A stretch of 64,000 bases of DNA, taken from NCBI RefSeq assembly GCF_028550415.1, contig NZ_JAQQKX010000008.1, positions 1 through 64,000 of the forward strand, written 5' to 3'. The stretch comes from Asticcacaulis aquaticus. Lineage in GTDB: Bacteria; Pseudomonadota; Alphaproteobacteria; Caulobacterales; Caulobacteraceae. Position 1 is the stretch's first letter, and every line of letters begins with the position of its first letter. This document shows positions 1 through 8,677 of this stretch, one piece after another. Both the position numbers and the translations under genes were made by a program. The notes beneath the pieces were generated by a model. It was given only the letters and a program-made list of their open reading frames with translations. It ran no database searches and had not been told where the DNA came from.

Positions 1-117
1 GCCTTGCTCGATCGGCTAACTCACCACTGCCATATCCTTGAAACTGGCAATGACAGCTTCCGCTTCAAAGCCAGCTCGGCGACCGCAAAATCAAAGAAGG
101 AAAAACTCGTGACTTGA
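1..117 (+). CDS. istB: IstB-like ATPase of an IS21-family element, C-terminal fragment
   Basis: Frame 1 is open from the window edge to a TGA at 115-117 and encodes 38 residues starting [19 protein letters not shown] and ending in a basic, Lys-rich tail. The [13 protein letters not shown] stretch is characteristic of the C-terminus of IstB, the AAA+ helper protein that assists the IstA transposase in IS21-family transposition. Only the tail is visible, so whether the full gene is intact cannot be judged; the rest of the element lies to the left of the window. Confidence 0.85.
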   Translation, partial: ALLDRLTHHCHILETGNDSFRFKASSATAKSKKEKLVT

Positions 118-178
118 CCCCATACTGACCCTCACCATTATACCCTTTAGGCGGGTCACTTCTCAGCGGAAATCAACA
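118..178 (+). mobile_element. Right terminal region of the IS21-family element
   Basis: About 60 bases separate the istB stop from a sequence whose reverse complement begins TGTTGATTTCCGCTGAGAAG (153-178 on the plus strand). That fits the TG-starting terminal repeats of many IS21-family elements, so I place the end of the element near 178. The opposite end and the target duplication are outside the window, so the exact boundary is an estimate. Confidence 0.6.
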
Positions 179-238
179 CTCTCCCAATTTCCTCAATTCA
201 ACCTGTGTGTCCCGGTTCGGACGGCAACGCAGTCTCTG

Positions 239-833
239 ATGGAGCTATTCATCATGCCCATTACATCCGTAGTTAAAGAACGTCTCAACGCCTGGAACGA
301 AGCATCCATGGCCTTCGTCCCTGTGCTGCGCGGCGAGCCCGGTGACTCGGCGGGTGGCGCTATGGTCGTTTCCGCCACGGGTAAGGGCGCGCAATGCCGG
401 TCTTCCCTTACCCGTGGCGGGCGTGGCGATTTCGCCTTGGTGCAATCTGGAACACACCGGGTCATCGATGGTCAGTCGTGACGATGCAGACCCGACCGTC
501 AGCTATGCCGGACTCGTGACTCTGGCGAAGACTTTCCCGAACGGCGCATTGAAAAATGACCCGGACGCCTCGCCAGTCTTTGCCGACGTGCGTAACCTAC
601 CGCCGATCATGGTGCAGGTCGGCGAAAGCGAAGTGATGCTCAGCGAGGGCATTCAACTGGCTTCGCATCTGGCCATGAACCGGGTCCGGGTGTCGCTGGA
701 GGTGTGGCCCGAGATGTTCCACGTCTGGCATATGTATGCTACCATGCTTCCGGAAGGTTTACAGGCACTGCAAAATGGCGTGGCCTTCATCGAAGCCGCC
801 TATTCTGCTGTGGATACCGAACCTCGGACTTAA
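239..833 (+). pseudogene. Decayed alpha/beta hydrolase (HSL/acetyl-hydrolase type)
   Basis: Two overlapping frames together resemble a hormone-sensitive-lipase-type esterase. The first frame, from ATG 239, carries a short N-terminus and then the nucleophile elbow GDSAGG. The second frame picks up near 375-395 with NAGLPLPVAGVAISPWCNLE, which normally follows that elbow by about 20 residues, and continues through VQVGESEVMLSE to the catalytic-His region MFHVWHMYA, with a stop at 833. The join needs a frameshift, and the roughly 100 residues that usually lie between the N-terminal helix and GDSAGG are missing. I therefore call it a pseudogene with an internal deletion plus a frameshift. It lies about 60 bp beyond the IS21 end. 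Confidence 0.75.
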
Positions 834-1249
834 ATCAAAGTGTACTGCCACATTGGGAATGGCATACAATGCTGGCTTATGTCTGCTTAGGAGATCGTCG
901 GGCATTTCGGAGCCAGATGTCCGCTTTGGGTGCGAAACAGAAATAATCAATACATGGTTCTCGCGCTTTGTTTGAGGCGAGCCGCGATGGACGACGTTGT
1001 CTTTAATAACCTCAGAAATTCGGCCCAAATTGTCCACTATTTAATATAGGGACGTTTGCTTAAAAATAGATTTAAGTGAAAAAAATATTAAATAAAGTGA
1101 ATAAGTTGGGCGCATTTTTTCTTGGGTGCCTTCCACATGTTCACGGAAATATGCGGCCGTTTAAAATCCAAAAATCTGGCGCTTTATGAGCTTTGTCGGT
1201 TAATTTAATCTCGTATTTGCGACGCGCTTGGCGTCTGGCGGGGGCAGTA
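834..1249. other. Intergenic region, AT-rich upstream of the PPTase gene
   Basis: No convincing gene is present. It contains one copy of the ATGTCCGCTTTGGGTGC repeat (917-933) and then a strongly AT-rich stretch at about 1035-1135, which probably holds the promoter of the downstream phosphopantetheinyl transferase. An upstream TTG at 1193 would extend that gene by 19 residues but lacks a good ribosome-binding site. Confidence 0.5.
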
Positions 1250-1903
1250 ATGGTATGTCTACTTGAGCTGGATTTGCCCGGTTACGTCGTGAGCGCTGTG
1301 ACGGCAATCGCCGAGCTTCAGCAACCACTAACGACTGTCGAAGTGGACGGGGCGGGGTTACGGGCCAGTACGCGCCGACAGAGGGAGTATATAGCCGGGC
1401 GTAATCTGGTGGGCAAACTTTTGGCGGTTTTGGGGCAAGGCGGTCAGATCCTTGGTAGTGACGGTAATGGGGTGCCGTTGTGGCCCAAGGGGATCACCGG
1501 ATCGATCAGCCACTGCCGTGATATGGTGTTTGCGGCTGTGGCGGAGACAGATCGCATCACCGCGCTGGGTGTCGATATCGAAGACCTCGGGCGGTTTCAC
1601 GATGGCCTAGCCGAGGTTGTGCTGACTGTCAGGGAGCAAGCGGAACTTCCGTCGGATGAGGCCATGCGGCAGCGGCAGATGGCTATCACCTTTTCGGCCA
1701 AGGAAGCCTTTTACAAGTGCCAGTTCGCGACGCATGCAGAGGTGCTGGATTTTCTCGATGCGGAGGTCCGCATTGAAGATGAGGCCTTTCACATTGTCAT
1801 GGTTGATCAGGCCCGGCATGGTCATTTGGCCGAAGGAGTGACAGGGCGGTACGCGGTCAGCGACGCGCACGTGGCCACTATTGCCTGGTTCTCAGCCCCT
1901 TGA
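1250..1903 (+). CDS. 4'-phosphopantetheinyl transferase (Sfp/EntD type)
   Basis: This enzyme transfers phosphopantetheine from CoA to the conserved Ser of an acyl carrier protein. The 217-residue product has the family signatures in order: GSISH (about 84-88), the Mg-binding GVDIED (about 107-112) and FSAKEAFYK (about 148-156). I chose the ATG at 1250 because GGCGGGGGC lies just upstream. The gene converges on the 15-gene minus-strand cluster and its last 12 bases overlap the end of the terminal SDR gene. It most likely activates the cluster ACP at 6101-6361. It is monocistronic and has its own AT-rich upstream region. Confidence 0.9.
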   Translation: MVCLLELDLPGYVVSAVTAIAELQQPLTTVEVDGAGLRASTRRQREYIAGRNLVGKLLAVLGQGGQILGSDGNGVPLWPKGITGSISHCRDMVFAAVAETDRITALGVDIEDLGRFHDGLAEVVLTVREQAELPSDEAMRQRQMAITFSAKEAFYKCQFATHAEVLDFLDAEVRIEDEAFHIVMVDQARHGHLAEGVTGRYAVSDAHVATIAWFSAP

Positions 1904-2689
1904 AAGATAGCGTTTACGGCCCTTTTCGCCGTGGCGCAGCAGCGTGGGCAGGAGGCTGTGGAGTAGATCTGGCCAGCCGGAGACCAGCCGCATGCTCAGG
2001 CTGTCCCACACCGGGAGGATGATTTCCGATTTTCCCGCATCGAGCGCCTTCAACGCAGCGGTTGCTACGTGTTCGGCATTCATTGGCCGTTCGTTCAGAA
2101 AGTTCAGTGCCGACCCGCCGGCCGCCGCCTCATGGCGGAGCATCGGCGTATCGACCGCACCGGGATGGACCAAGGTCAGGCCAACGCCTGTACCACGCAA
2201 TTCCTGTATCAGTGACAGACAGAATCCGCGCAGGCCGAACTTTGAAGCGGCATATGCCGCACTGTCGCCCATGCCCCCAAAGGCGCCCTGAGAACCGATG
2301 CAGAGGATATTGCCCGTGTTTTGCCGGATCATCCGCCGGACGCCTGCGGCCATAAGGATCATGGAGGCGGTGAGATTGATACTGATTTGGCGGCTCAGGG
2401 CGGTTGCGTCACTTTTAGCGACGGCATCAGGTTCGCTGATCCCGTGGCAGCAGACAAAAAGATCGAGTCGCACCCTGTTTGCGATCTCAGTCGACAGTGC
2501 TGCAACATCTGCCTCGCGCTCAAGATCGGCGATAAACGGCTGGGTATCGGAGCCAAGTTCAACTGAGATTGCGGCCAACCGTGTCGCATCGCGCCCGACA
2601 AGCAGCAGGCCGTACCCCCGCGCGGCAAGGAGACGGCACAGCGCTAGGCCGATGCCACCGGAGGCGCCTGTGACGACGGCGAACGGCAT
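1892..2689 (-). CDS. Short-chain dehydrogenase/reductase, last gene of the biosynthetic operon
   Basis: A classical SDR of 265 residues with the NAD(P)-binding motif TGASGGIG (7-14), Ser about 133, and Tyr146/Lys150 in YAASK. The usual NNAG structural motif is replaced by CCHG. After the catalytic region a PG (HPGAVDTPM) and a C-terminal extension rich in Arg/Leu follow. Its start codon shares one base with the stop of the upstream reductase gene, so the two are translationally coupled. In context it probably reduces a keto group, for example the aminoketone made by the alpha-oxoamine synthase (compare 3-ketosphinganine reductase, also an SDR). The substrate is inference. Confidence 0.85.
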   Translation of the reverse strand: MPFAVVTGASGGIGLALCRLLAARGYGLLLVGRDATRLAAISVELGSDTQPFIADLEREADVAALSTEIANRVRLDLFVCCHGISEPDAVAKSDATALSRQISINLTASMILMAAGVRRMIRQNTGNILCIGSQGAFGGMGDSAAYAASKFGLRGFCLSLIQELRGTGVGLTLVHPGAVDTPMLRHEAAAGGSALNFLNERPMNAEHVATAALKALDAGKSEIILPVWDSLSMRLVSGWPDLLHSLLPTLLRHGEKGRKRYLSRG

Positions 2690-3786
2690 CAGGACGCGGC
2701 CCTTGTCCGGCCGCGGCCCCAGTTGTCGTCCAGCGCATAACCGATCACGGCGGGTAGCCAGCTTATCGGAGCCGGCGGCGGTGTATACAATATGTTCATC
2801 GAGCCCTCGAAGTGCTTGGGTTTTGCGATATAGGCCCCGACCGAACGGAAGATCATCTGGGCACCGAAACTGATGCCGAAATCCTCAGGTGTCTCTGTTT
2901 CGAGCATGGCGTTGAACTTCGCTTCGGGCAGCCATTCCGGTAAGGGCGGAACCGACAGGCCGCGCGCGCTACGCGTGCTGGCGATGGAATCGTAAATGTC
3001 CTGCATGGTTGTCGCCTGAGCACCGGCGGCCACCGCATGGATAGCGCCGATATCAAAGCCCGGCTTGTCCAGATGCAGCGCAAGGCAGGTCGCCGAATAG
3101 TCGACAGGCAGCATGTCGAGGGGGCTTGCGCCCGTGCCGGGAAACGAGCCGCAGAAGCCGCGTCCGAAGGCCTCAAACAGCATGTGGGCTTCGAGATAAT
3201 GGTGGATATAGCCATCGGACTGACGGCCCGGCATCAGCGATAGCCGCACGATCTCCACCGGCAGGCCGCTGGCGAGTACGAGGGCCTCGGCCTCGTATTT
3301 GGTCTCCTCGTAGCTGTTGTTGAAGGCCGCGCCTTCGGGGCCGCCGCCGGGCGGAACCACGCCGCTCCGCTGGCCAACGACGAACAGGGTCGAAACCTGG
3401 CAGAAACGCTTGAGATCTGCACAGCCTTTGGCGAAATCCAGGATCGACTGTGTGCCGGCGACATTGGTAGCATGCGCCACCGGATAGGGTGCGTCAAAGC
3501 GGATATGGGCGGCCGCGTGGATGATGGTCGTGATCTCGGCCTGTAGCGCTTGACGATCCGTTGCGGACAGACCAAGGCCGGGATGTTCGATATCGCCGAT
3601 AATCGGGACAAAGCGTCTGCCCTTAAGGCCTTGCGCGCGGCAGTAGGCCGTCCATCGCGCCAATCCTGCCGTCCGGTCCGGCGCACGCACGAGGCAGTAG
3701 ACGAGAGGACCATCGTGGCGGTCGTCCCAAAGACGCAGCAGTTCCAGTCCGACACTGCCGGTCGCTCCGGTTAACAGGATGGCCAT
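2689..3786 (-). CDS. Extended SDR, thioester-reductase-like (NAD_binding_4)
   Basis: A 365-residue extended SDR of the male-sterility/thioester-reductase group. It has TGATGSVG (6-13), a Ser at about 132 and the catalytic pair Tyr159/Lys163 in YEETK. Members reduce acyl-CoA or carrier-bound thioesters to aldehydes or alcohols, or act as plain extended SDR dehydrogenases. The gene abuts the desaturase gene with no spacing and overlaps the next SDR start by one base. In this cluster it is the best candidate for a reductive release or tailoring enzyme. There is no fused carrier or adenylation domain, so any substrate thioester must be delivered in trans. Confidence 0.8.
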   Translation of the reverse strand: MAILLTGATGSVGLELLRLWDDRHDGPLVYCLVRAPDRTAGLARWTAYCRAQGLKGRRFVPIIGDIEHPGLGLSATDRQALQAEITTIIHAAAHIRFDAPYPVAHATNVAGTQSILDFAKGCADLKRFCQVSTLFVVGQRSGVVPPGGGPEGAAFNNSYEETKYEAEALVLASGLPVEIVRLSLMPGRQSDGYIHHYLEAHMLFEAFGRGFCGSFPGTGASPLDMLPVDYSATCLALHLDKPGFDIGAIHAVAAGAQATTMQDIYDSIASTRSARGLSVPPLPEWLPEAKFNAMLETETPEDFGISFGAQMIFRSVGAYIAKPKHFEGSMNILYTPPPAPISWLPAVIGYALDDNWGRGRTRAAS

Positions 3787-4809
3787 TCAATGCGTCTCCC
3801 TGAGAAAGATTATGCGGTCGCCTTCGCGCGCGATGGCGCACTTTGCCTGTACCGCCTGTGCGACGTCCCCGACGGCGCGGCGGTAACCGCTCGTGACCAC
3901 AGTTTCGGGCGCGGCGGCACGGATCAGGGCCGTGGCACGGGCCAATTTGTAGAAGGGAATAGCAGCGTTGACGTGGTGCGCGGCGTGATGGTTGAGTCTG
4001 TTGAAATAAAGGCTGACCATGGGATGAGTGTCGATGGTGCGGGCGCTGTGCCATTGGGTATCGGCCCATGTATCCCGCGCCTCCCAGACACCATAATGTT
4101 CGGCATGGGCGCGCCAGCTATGGATGGCACCAACGATCTGGGCGTGGATCAGCCATAGGCAGATAACGGCCCAAAGCCCCAATGCGCCTTGACATAGCCA
4201 ACCGGCGCCGGCCATGGCGGCGAAGGTGACGGCACAGCCAGAAAGCTCAAACACTATCAGTCCTGCGCGGCCTTCGGCGGGCAGCAGGCGCGCTGCTTTA
4301 AGCAGGCGCCACAACTGGCCGAGCCCGCCGGTCGCCATACCTATAACTAGTGGATGGCGCAGGCAGATACGCTGAAACGCACTGCCGTGCCAGTCACCCG
4401 GCAAGGGTGTGACGCGTTCGGGGTCTTGGATAGGATCACTGCCGTTCAGCTTATGGTGCATCAGGTGGACAGGTTTGTAGATGCCGACCGGCCAGAATAG
4501 TGGCCAGGCGATCATTCGACCAGCAACGGCATCCAAGCGTCGTACGCCCGTCAACCTGCAATGCAGGGCGTCATGGGTCAGGCACAGCAGACTGGCGTAC
4601 CAGAGCGCCGACAGGACGGCCACGCCCGCGAACGCCGCATATTGGCCGTTCGCCCACAGTCTGAGCGCTCCGCCGATCAGCGTCAACTGGATCGGAACCC
4701 GGATCATCAGATGATGCAGACCTGGCCAGGGTGACATGACCTGAAGCGGCCGCAGCGCCGCCATCAGGGCCCGCTGTGTCTCACGAGACATGGCGGGTGC
4801 GGTTGCCAT
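3787..4809 (-). CDS. Membrane di-iron fatty acid desaturase/hydroxylase family protein
   Basis: The product has 340 residues with three histidine boxes: HDALH (79-83), HLMHH (115-119) and HHAAHH (274-279). Several hydrophobic segments fit an integral membrane di-iron enzyme. The family introduces double bonds or hydroxyl groups, or forms ketones in the CrtW branch, on lipid-like chains using O2. The gene overlaps the alpha-oxoamine synthase gene by one base, so it most likely modifies the acyl chain or aminoketone made by the cluster. Desaturation cannot be separated from hydroxylation by motif alone. Confidence 0.85.
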   Translation of the reverse strand: MATAPAMSRETQRALMAALRPLQVMSPWPGLHHLMIRVPIQLTLIGGALRLWANGQYAAFAGVAVLSALWYASLLCLTHDALHCRLTGVRRLDAVAGRMIAWPLFWPVGIYKPVHLMHHKLNGSDPIQDPERVTPLPGDWHGSAFQRICLRHPLVIGMATGGLGQLWRLLKAARLLPAEGRAGLIVFELSGCAVTFAAMAGAGWLCQGALGLWAVICLWLIHAQIVGAIHSWRAHAEHYGVWEARDTWADTQWHSARTIDTHPMVSLYFNRLNHHAAHHVNAAIPFYKLARATALIRAAAPETVVTSGYRRAVGDVAQAVQAKCAIAREGDRIIFLRETH

Positions 4810-6098
4810 TACGCATCGGCCTTTAGGAAGTTGAAGCGCCGGGCGGCATCGAGAATAGTCGTAACGGCGAAGTCGATATCCGCATCGCTGTGGGCGGCAT
4901 TGGCGAACAGACGCAGGCGTGCCTTGTCCTTGGGTGTCGAGGGAAACTGCATCAGGCTGACGTCCAGGCCATGCCTTTGCAGATGATCGACAATCTCAAA
5001 CGTCATGTGGTCGGGACCGTAGATCACGGGCACTATCCAGCTTTCGCTAGCGCCGAGATCGACATGGGGCGACAGGGCGTCGCGCAAACGCTGACTATTG
5101 TGATGCAGGCGCGCGCGTAAATTGTCGCCTTCGCTGCCGCTACCAAGCTCGATGACCTTGATTAGCCCGCCAGCCGTGCCGGGGTCCATGGCTGTTGAAA
5201 ACAGCCGGCAACGCGCATACCAGTTGACGTATTCGGTCACCTTGCGCGAGGCGATCAGGGCACCGCCGACTCCAGCGAAGCCCTTGCTGAGCGTGGCGAT
5301 GATGAAGTCTACCTGATCAATGACACCCGCTTGATCACAGACGCCCCGACCTTTTTTGCCACACAGCATGACCGAATGCGCTTCGTCGACCAGGATGTGA
5401 GCGCCGTGACGATGCGCCACTTCGGTGAGTTGGGCCAGCCTGCCGAAGTCACCGTCGGCGCTGTAGACGCCTTCGGCGCAGACCAGGATGCGGTTGCCCT
5501 GGCCGGACAGTGGCTTGAGGATCGCCTCAAGACTATCGGCGTCGTTGTGCTCAAAGAAGTGCAGCTTGGCGCCTGACGTCTTGGCACCATCGAGAATCGA
5601 CATGTGCACCAGCTGATCCATGACGACGTGGTGGCCGCGCTGGACCAGGGCCTGAATCGAGCCGACGTTGGCGCCATAACCTGAGCTGAACAGGGTTATG
5701 CCACGATCAGGCAGGCCATAGAAATCGACTAGGGCTTGCTCCAGCTCCTTATGTATGGCCAAGGTGCCAGCTAGGGTTGGTGTTGCGAATGCACCTATGC
5801 CGTAACGCCCAATGGCATTCTGCGCCGCCTTGATGACCTCGGGGTGGTAGCCGAGGCCCAGATAGTTGAAATTAGCGAAGCTTAGGGCATCGAACTGCTC
5901 GCCCGTTTCGCGCCGCAGGCTGAGATGCGGTCTCTGGGCCTCGGCGCGGACGGCTTCGAACGGATAGACATTGTCGGCATTGACCGCCGCCTTCCAGGCG
6001 TTGAATTCGTCGATCTCTTCAAATTCGCGCCCGATGCCGAACATGAACATGTCCAGCGTGTTGTGGCGGTATGCTGTATCGGCCGGCGGCGGTGCCAT
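4809..6098 (-). CDS. Alpha-oxoamine synthase (PLP-dependent, AONS/SPT/KBL family)
   Basis: A 429-residue fold-type I PLP enzyme. Recognisable parts are FANFNYLGLG (74-83), FSSGYGANVGSIQAL (137-151), the cofactor Asp in VDEAHS (237-242) and the Schiff-base Lys272 in TLSKGFAGVGG, which is nearer to serine palmitoyltransferase than to BioF. The family condenses an amino acid with an acyl thioester, losing CO2, to give an alpha-aminoketone. The gene lies two bases downstream of a stand-alone ACP gene, suggesting an acyl-ACP substrate. The amino acid (Gly, Ala or Ser) cannot be read from the motifs. An N-terminal extension of about 40 residues precedes the core. Confidence 0.9.
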   Translation of the reverse strand: MAPPPADTAYRHNTLDMFMFGIGREFEEIDEFNAWKAAVNADNVYPFEAVRAEAQRPHLSLRRETGEQFDALSFANFNYLGLGYHPEVIKAAQNAIGRYGIGAFATPTLAGTLAIHKELEQALVDFYGLPDRGITLFSSGYGANVGSIQALVQRGHHVVMDQLVHMSILDGAKTSGAKLHFFEHNDADSLEAILKPLSGQGNRILVCAEGVYSADGDFGRLAQLTEVAHRHGAHILVDEAHSVMLCGKKGRGVCDQAGVIDQVDFIIATLSKGFAGVGGALIASRKVTEYVNWYARCRLFSTAMDPGTAGGLIKVIELGSGSEGDNLRARLHHNSQRLRDALSPHVDLGASESWIVPVIYGPDHMTFEIVDHLQRHGLDVSLMQFPSTPKDKARLRLFANAAHSDADIDFAVTTILDAARRFNFLKADA

Positions 6099-6100
6099 GG

Positions 6101-6361
6101 TCAGGCGACCTTGGCCTGCACGGCATCATACAGTTTATCGACCAGACCGCCGATGTCCTTGATGTCCGACAGGTCCTGGCGTGAGATGCGCACGGCCAAT
6201 TCGCGCATGGCGCACGACACGACCTCGACCATGTCGAGGCTGGAGGCGCCGAGGTCCTTCATAGACACGTCGGGCGCGATCGCCTTGGCGTCGATGTCGG
6301 GGCAGATGTCGAGCAAGTGCTTGCTGACGACGGCAAAGACTTCATCCTTGGAAACGCTCAT
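6101..6361 (-). CDS. Acyl carrier protein
   Basis: An 86-residue acidic helical protein. The phosphopantetheine site is Ser41 in DLGASSLDMVE; a Ser replaces the Asp of the canonical DSL motif. I chose the ATG at 6361 over an upstream start because GGAGA precedes it by about 8 bases. It is the only carrier protein gene in the cluster and sits between the second YX6K reductase and the alpha-oxoamine synthase. It probably carries the growing chain and may also have to serve as the acetyl donor for the beta-branching cassette. Confidence 0.92.
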   Translation of the reverse strand: MSVSKDEVFAVVSKHLLDICPDIDAKAIAPDVSMKDLGASSLDMVEVVSCAMRELAVRISRQDLSDIKDIGGLVDKLYDAVQAKVA

Positions 6362-6408
6362 CTTGAATTCTCCATGTAAAAAAGGTGGGGAGGTACGCGA
6401 AAGTAAAG

Positions 6409-7245
6409 TCACTCAGCCTGTGGCGCCCACAAAAGCTTGCCCTTGCGGCGGGCGCGCTCGGCTATACCCATCAGGTTGTCGAAGAACTGGAAGCCCTTAT
6501 CGACCATGATGACCTGTCCGCCGATGGCGTCACAGAATCCGCTGGCAACCATCAGCACGACATTGGCGACGTCTTCGGGCGTGGTGTAGCAGTCGTCGAA
6601 GCCGCCCATGCTTTCCAGAAACTGGTGGAAGGTTTCGCCGAACGTCGCATCGAACGAGGCGGTACGCACCAACCTTGAGCGGATGGCATTGACCTTCACG
6701 CCATCGTCGAACAGACGGAAATTCATGTAGCGGACAAAGGTCTCCAACACCGACTTCGATGCCGCCACGAAGTCGTAATTCATGAAGAAACCATCGGGTC
6801 CATCGCTCGACAAAGCGATGACGTGGCTGGGGTAGCGGCCAAGGCGCGCCTTTATTGCGTGGGTGTAACTGGCGATCGGCCAGGCGGAGTAGTCGATGCT
6901 GCGGTAGAGCGAACGGCGGCTATAGGCGTCAAAATCCTCCGTCCTCTGCGCGAAGGCGACGTTGGAAATCAGCACGTCGATGTGCGCAAATCGATCGGCG
7001 ATGGCGTTCATCAGCGCCTTGGTGTCGTGCTCCTGGCTGACATCCGCCTCAAGGATTAAGGGTTCGAGGCCGCCGACGGCAGCGAACTGGGCGCGGACCT
7101 CGTCCATGTCGGCCGTGCCCCAGCGGTAGGTCAGGATGGTTTGCGCCCCTTGCGCTGCAAAGGCCAGCGCGCAGGCCAGGCCGATGCCCATGGTGCCACC
7201 GGTTACCAGCACCGTACGCCCTGTCTGATCGATCGGATTCTTCAT
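6409..7245 (-). CDS. FabI/FabL-like SDR with YX6K motif, putative enoyl reductase
   Basis: A 278-residue SDR with TGGTMGIG (15-22), NVAFAQ in place of NNAG, SSDG (146-149), then Tyr157 and Lys164 spaced as YX6K. This spacing is the hallmark of enoyl-ACP reductases FabI and FabL, whereas FabG-type ketoreductases have YX3K. The start at 7245 overlaps the upstream ECH gene stop as ATGA. It is a clear relative of the SDR at 12655-13449, sharing AWP, SSDG and a Y-x6-K followed by SVLE. The likely role is reduction of an enoyl-ACP intermediate. The absence of a strict FabI N-terminal motif leaves other reductions possible. Confidence 0.8.
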   Translation of the reverse strand: MKNPIDQTGRTVLVTGGTMGIGLACALAFAAQGAQTILTYRWGTADMDEVRAQFAAVGGLEPLILEADVSQEHDTKALMNAIADRFAHIDVLISNVAFAQRTEDFDAYSRRSLYRSIDYSAWPIASYTHAIKARLGRYPSHVIALSSDGPDGFFMNYDFVAASKSVLETFVRYMNFRLFDDGVKVNAIRSRLVRTASFDATFGETFHQFLESMGGFDDCYTTPEDVANVVLMVASGFCDAIGGQVIMVDKGFQFFDNLMGIAERARRKGKLLWAPQAE

Positions 7246-8006
7246 GGTGCCCCCCAAAGGTCGGTGTCGAGATTGCGCAGGCTCAAAGCGTGCATCAGTG
7301 GTTCGGTGGTCATGGCGGTCTCGAAAGCCAGTCGGCGCGGCAGGCTGAGGCTGCGTTTCAAATGGATGAGATTGTCGCGCGGCTTGTCGGCCAGACCGCG
7401 CGCCAGAAGGAGCGCGCGGTCGCGGACCTCCGTGGCCGGAACGACGGCGTTGAACGCACCGGTGCCGGCAAACCGCCGTCCGCGCCACAGGTCGCCGGTA
7501 TAGATCATCTCATGCGCTATCGCTCGGCCAAGCGCCTCTTCCAGCAGGCGGGTCGTGCCCATGCCGGGCGTAATCCCCAGCGTCATGAAATTGGCACCAT
7601 AACGGCTGGTCTCAGAAATGACGCCGAGGTCGCACGACAGCAGCAGCGCGAGGCCGCCGCCAATGGCATGGCCTTCGGCTGCCGCAACGACCGGCAGGTC
7701 GAAACCGATCAACTGGCGGCCGAGCGTCAATTCACCGGGCATCAGGCGGTTTTCGACCAGGTCTTTCAGGACCTCTTTGGTCGCACCGGTGCAGAAATAG
7801 TCGGGCAGGCCTGAGAGCAGGAGCACGCGAGCACCCGGCATCTGCGCCACTTCGGCCAGACCGGCTATGAAGGCCTTGACCCAGGCGGGCGACATGCCGT
7901 TCTTGCCATCGACATCCCGCAGGGCCATTTCGGCGATACCGTCCTCGGTCATAGCGACGTGGATCAAATCTGTGGCGACGTCTGTCGCTTGGAGCCAGGC
8001 GCTCAT
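7242..8006 (-). CDS. ECH2-type decarboxylase of the HCS beta-branching cassette (PksI-like)
   Basis: A crotonase-fold protein of 254 residues. EGHAIGGG (111-118) forms part of the oxyanion pocket, and NFMTLGITPGMGTTRLL (139-155) closely resembles PksI/ECH2 enzymes. These decarboxylate a 3-methylglutaconyl-ACP to a beta-methyl enoyl-ACP. The gene overlaps ECH1 upstream (4 bases) and the YX6K reductase downstream. With the HMG-CoA synthase-like and ECH1 genes it completes a beta-branching cassette. Confidence 0.87.
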   Translation of the reverse strand: MSAWLQATDVATDLIHVAMTEDGIAEMALRDVDGKNGMSPAWVKAFIAGLAEVAQMPGARVLLLSGLPDYFCTGATKEVLKDLVENRLMPGELTLGRQLIGFDLPVVAAAEGHAIGGGLALLLSCDLGVISETSRYGANFMTLGITPGMGTTRLLEEALGRAIAHEMIYTGDLWRGRRFAGTGAFNAVVPATEVRDRALLLARGLADKPRDNLIHLKRSLSLPRRLAFETAMTTEPLMHALSLRNLDTDLWGAP

Positions 8007-8677
8007 GTCACTGCCTCCTTCAGCCGCGCGCGGACCTCGGGGCGGTCGAGCAAGATCAAGGTCTCAGCGACGCTGGCGTCCAGTGCCTGCCGGAAAGCGG
8101 AAAGGTGGGCGGGATTGGCGCGGATGGCGGCGACGGCTTCGGGTAGGGCGCGACCGAAACGGCGCAGTATCCGTGGCAGGCGGGTGGTTGGTTCTGACGC
8201 GATCTCGTCAATCAGGTGAGCGGAAAGTGCCGCTGCGGTATCGATGCTTTCGCATTGAAGGGCCCATTGGCGGGCCAGTGTGGGGGCAACGCGTTCGCTC
8301 AAGGCCGCAAAGACGATGGCGGGATAGAAGCCGTAAAGCGCTTCGGGTAGGCCAAAGCGCGTCTCAGGTCCTGCGATGACGTAGTCGCAGGTGGCAAAAA
8401 GTCCGACGCCGCCGCCAAAGGCATCGCCTTCGATGATGGCGATGCACGGACCGGAATGGGCGCGCAGGGCATAGACGCAGTCAGCATATAATCTCATGCC
8501 ATCTGCCACCGACATTTCGCCCGCAATGGCCGCGTGAAAATCGAGGCCGCCGCAAAACATGTCCTTGCCGCCGGTCAGCACGATGGTTTGGCCGGGCAGA
8601 GCCCTGTCCAGCGAGCGCTTGAAGGCTTCGAGACTGGCGCGGTCGAAGCGGGCGGGCAGAGTGATGTTCAACTCCAT
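8003..8677 (-). CDS. ECH1-type dehydratase of the HCS beta-branching cassette (PksH-like)
   Basis: A 224-residue crotonase-fold protein with EGDAFGGG (83-90) and a GFYPAIV stretch (116-122) in the position where PksH-type ECH1 enzymes carry G(L/F)xPA. ECH1 dehydrates the HMG-type intermediate formed by the HMG-CoA synthase homologue. The start lies inside the end of that gene (10-base overlap) and the stop overlaps the ECH2 start. It is shorter than typical catabolic enoyl-CoA hydratases, and the neighbourhood supports the branching role. Confidence 0.85.
   Translation of the reverse strand: MELNITLPARFDRASLEAFKRSLDRALPGQTIVLTGGKDMFCGGLDFHAAIAGEMSVADGMRLYADCVYALRAHSGPCIAIIEGDAFGGGVGLFATCDYVIAGPETRFGLPEALYGFYPAIVFAALSERVAPTLARQWALQCESIDTAAALSAHLIDEIASEPTTRLPRILRRFGRALPEAVAAIRANPAHLSAFRQALDASVAETLILLDRPEVRARLKEAVT

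Noticed and set aside
4809-6098. Reading the AOS gene as bioF or as housekeeping sphingolipid serine palmitoyltransferase
   Set aside because: No biotin genes are near, and the gene is embedded among ACP-dependent assembly-line genes, so a specialised role is more likely.
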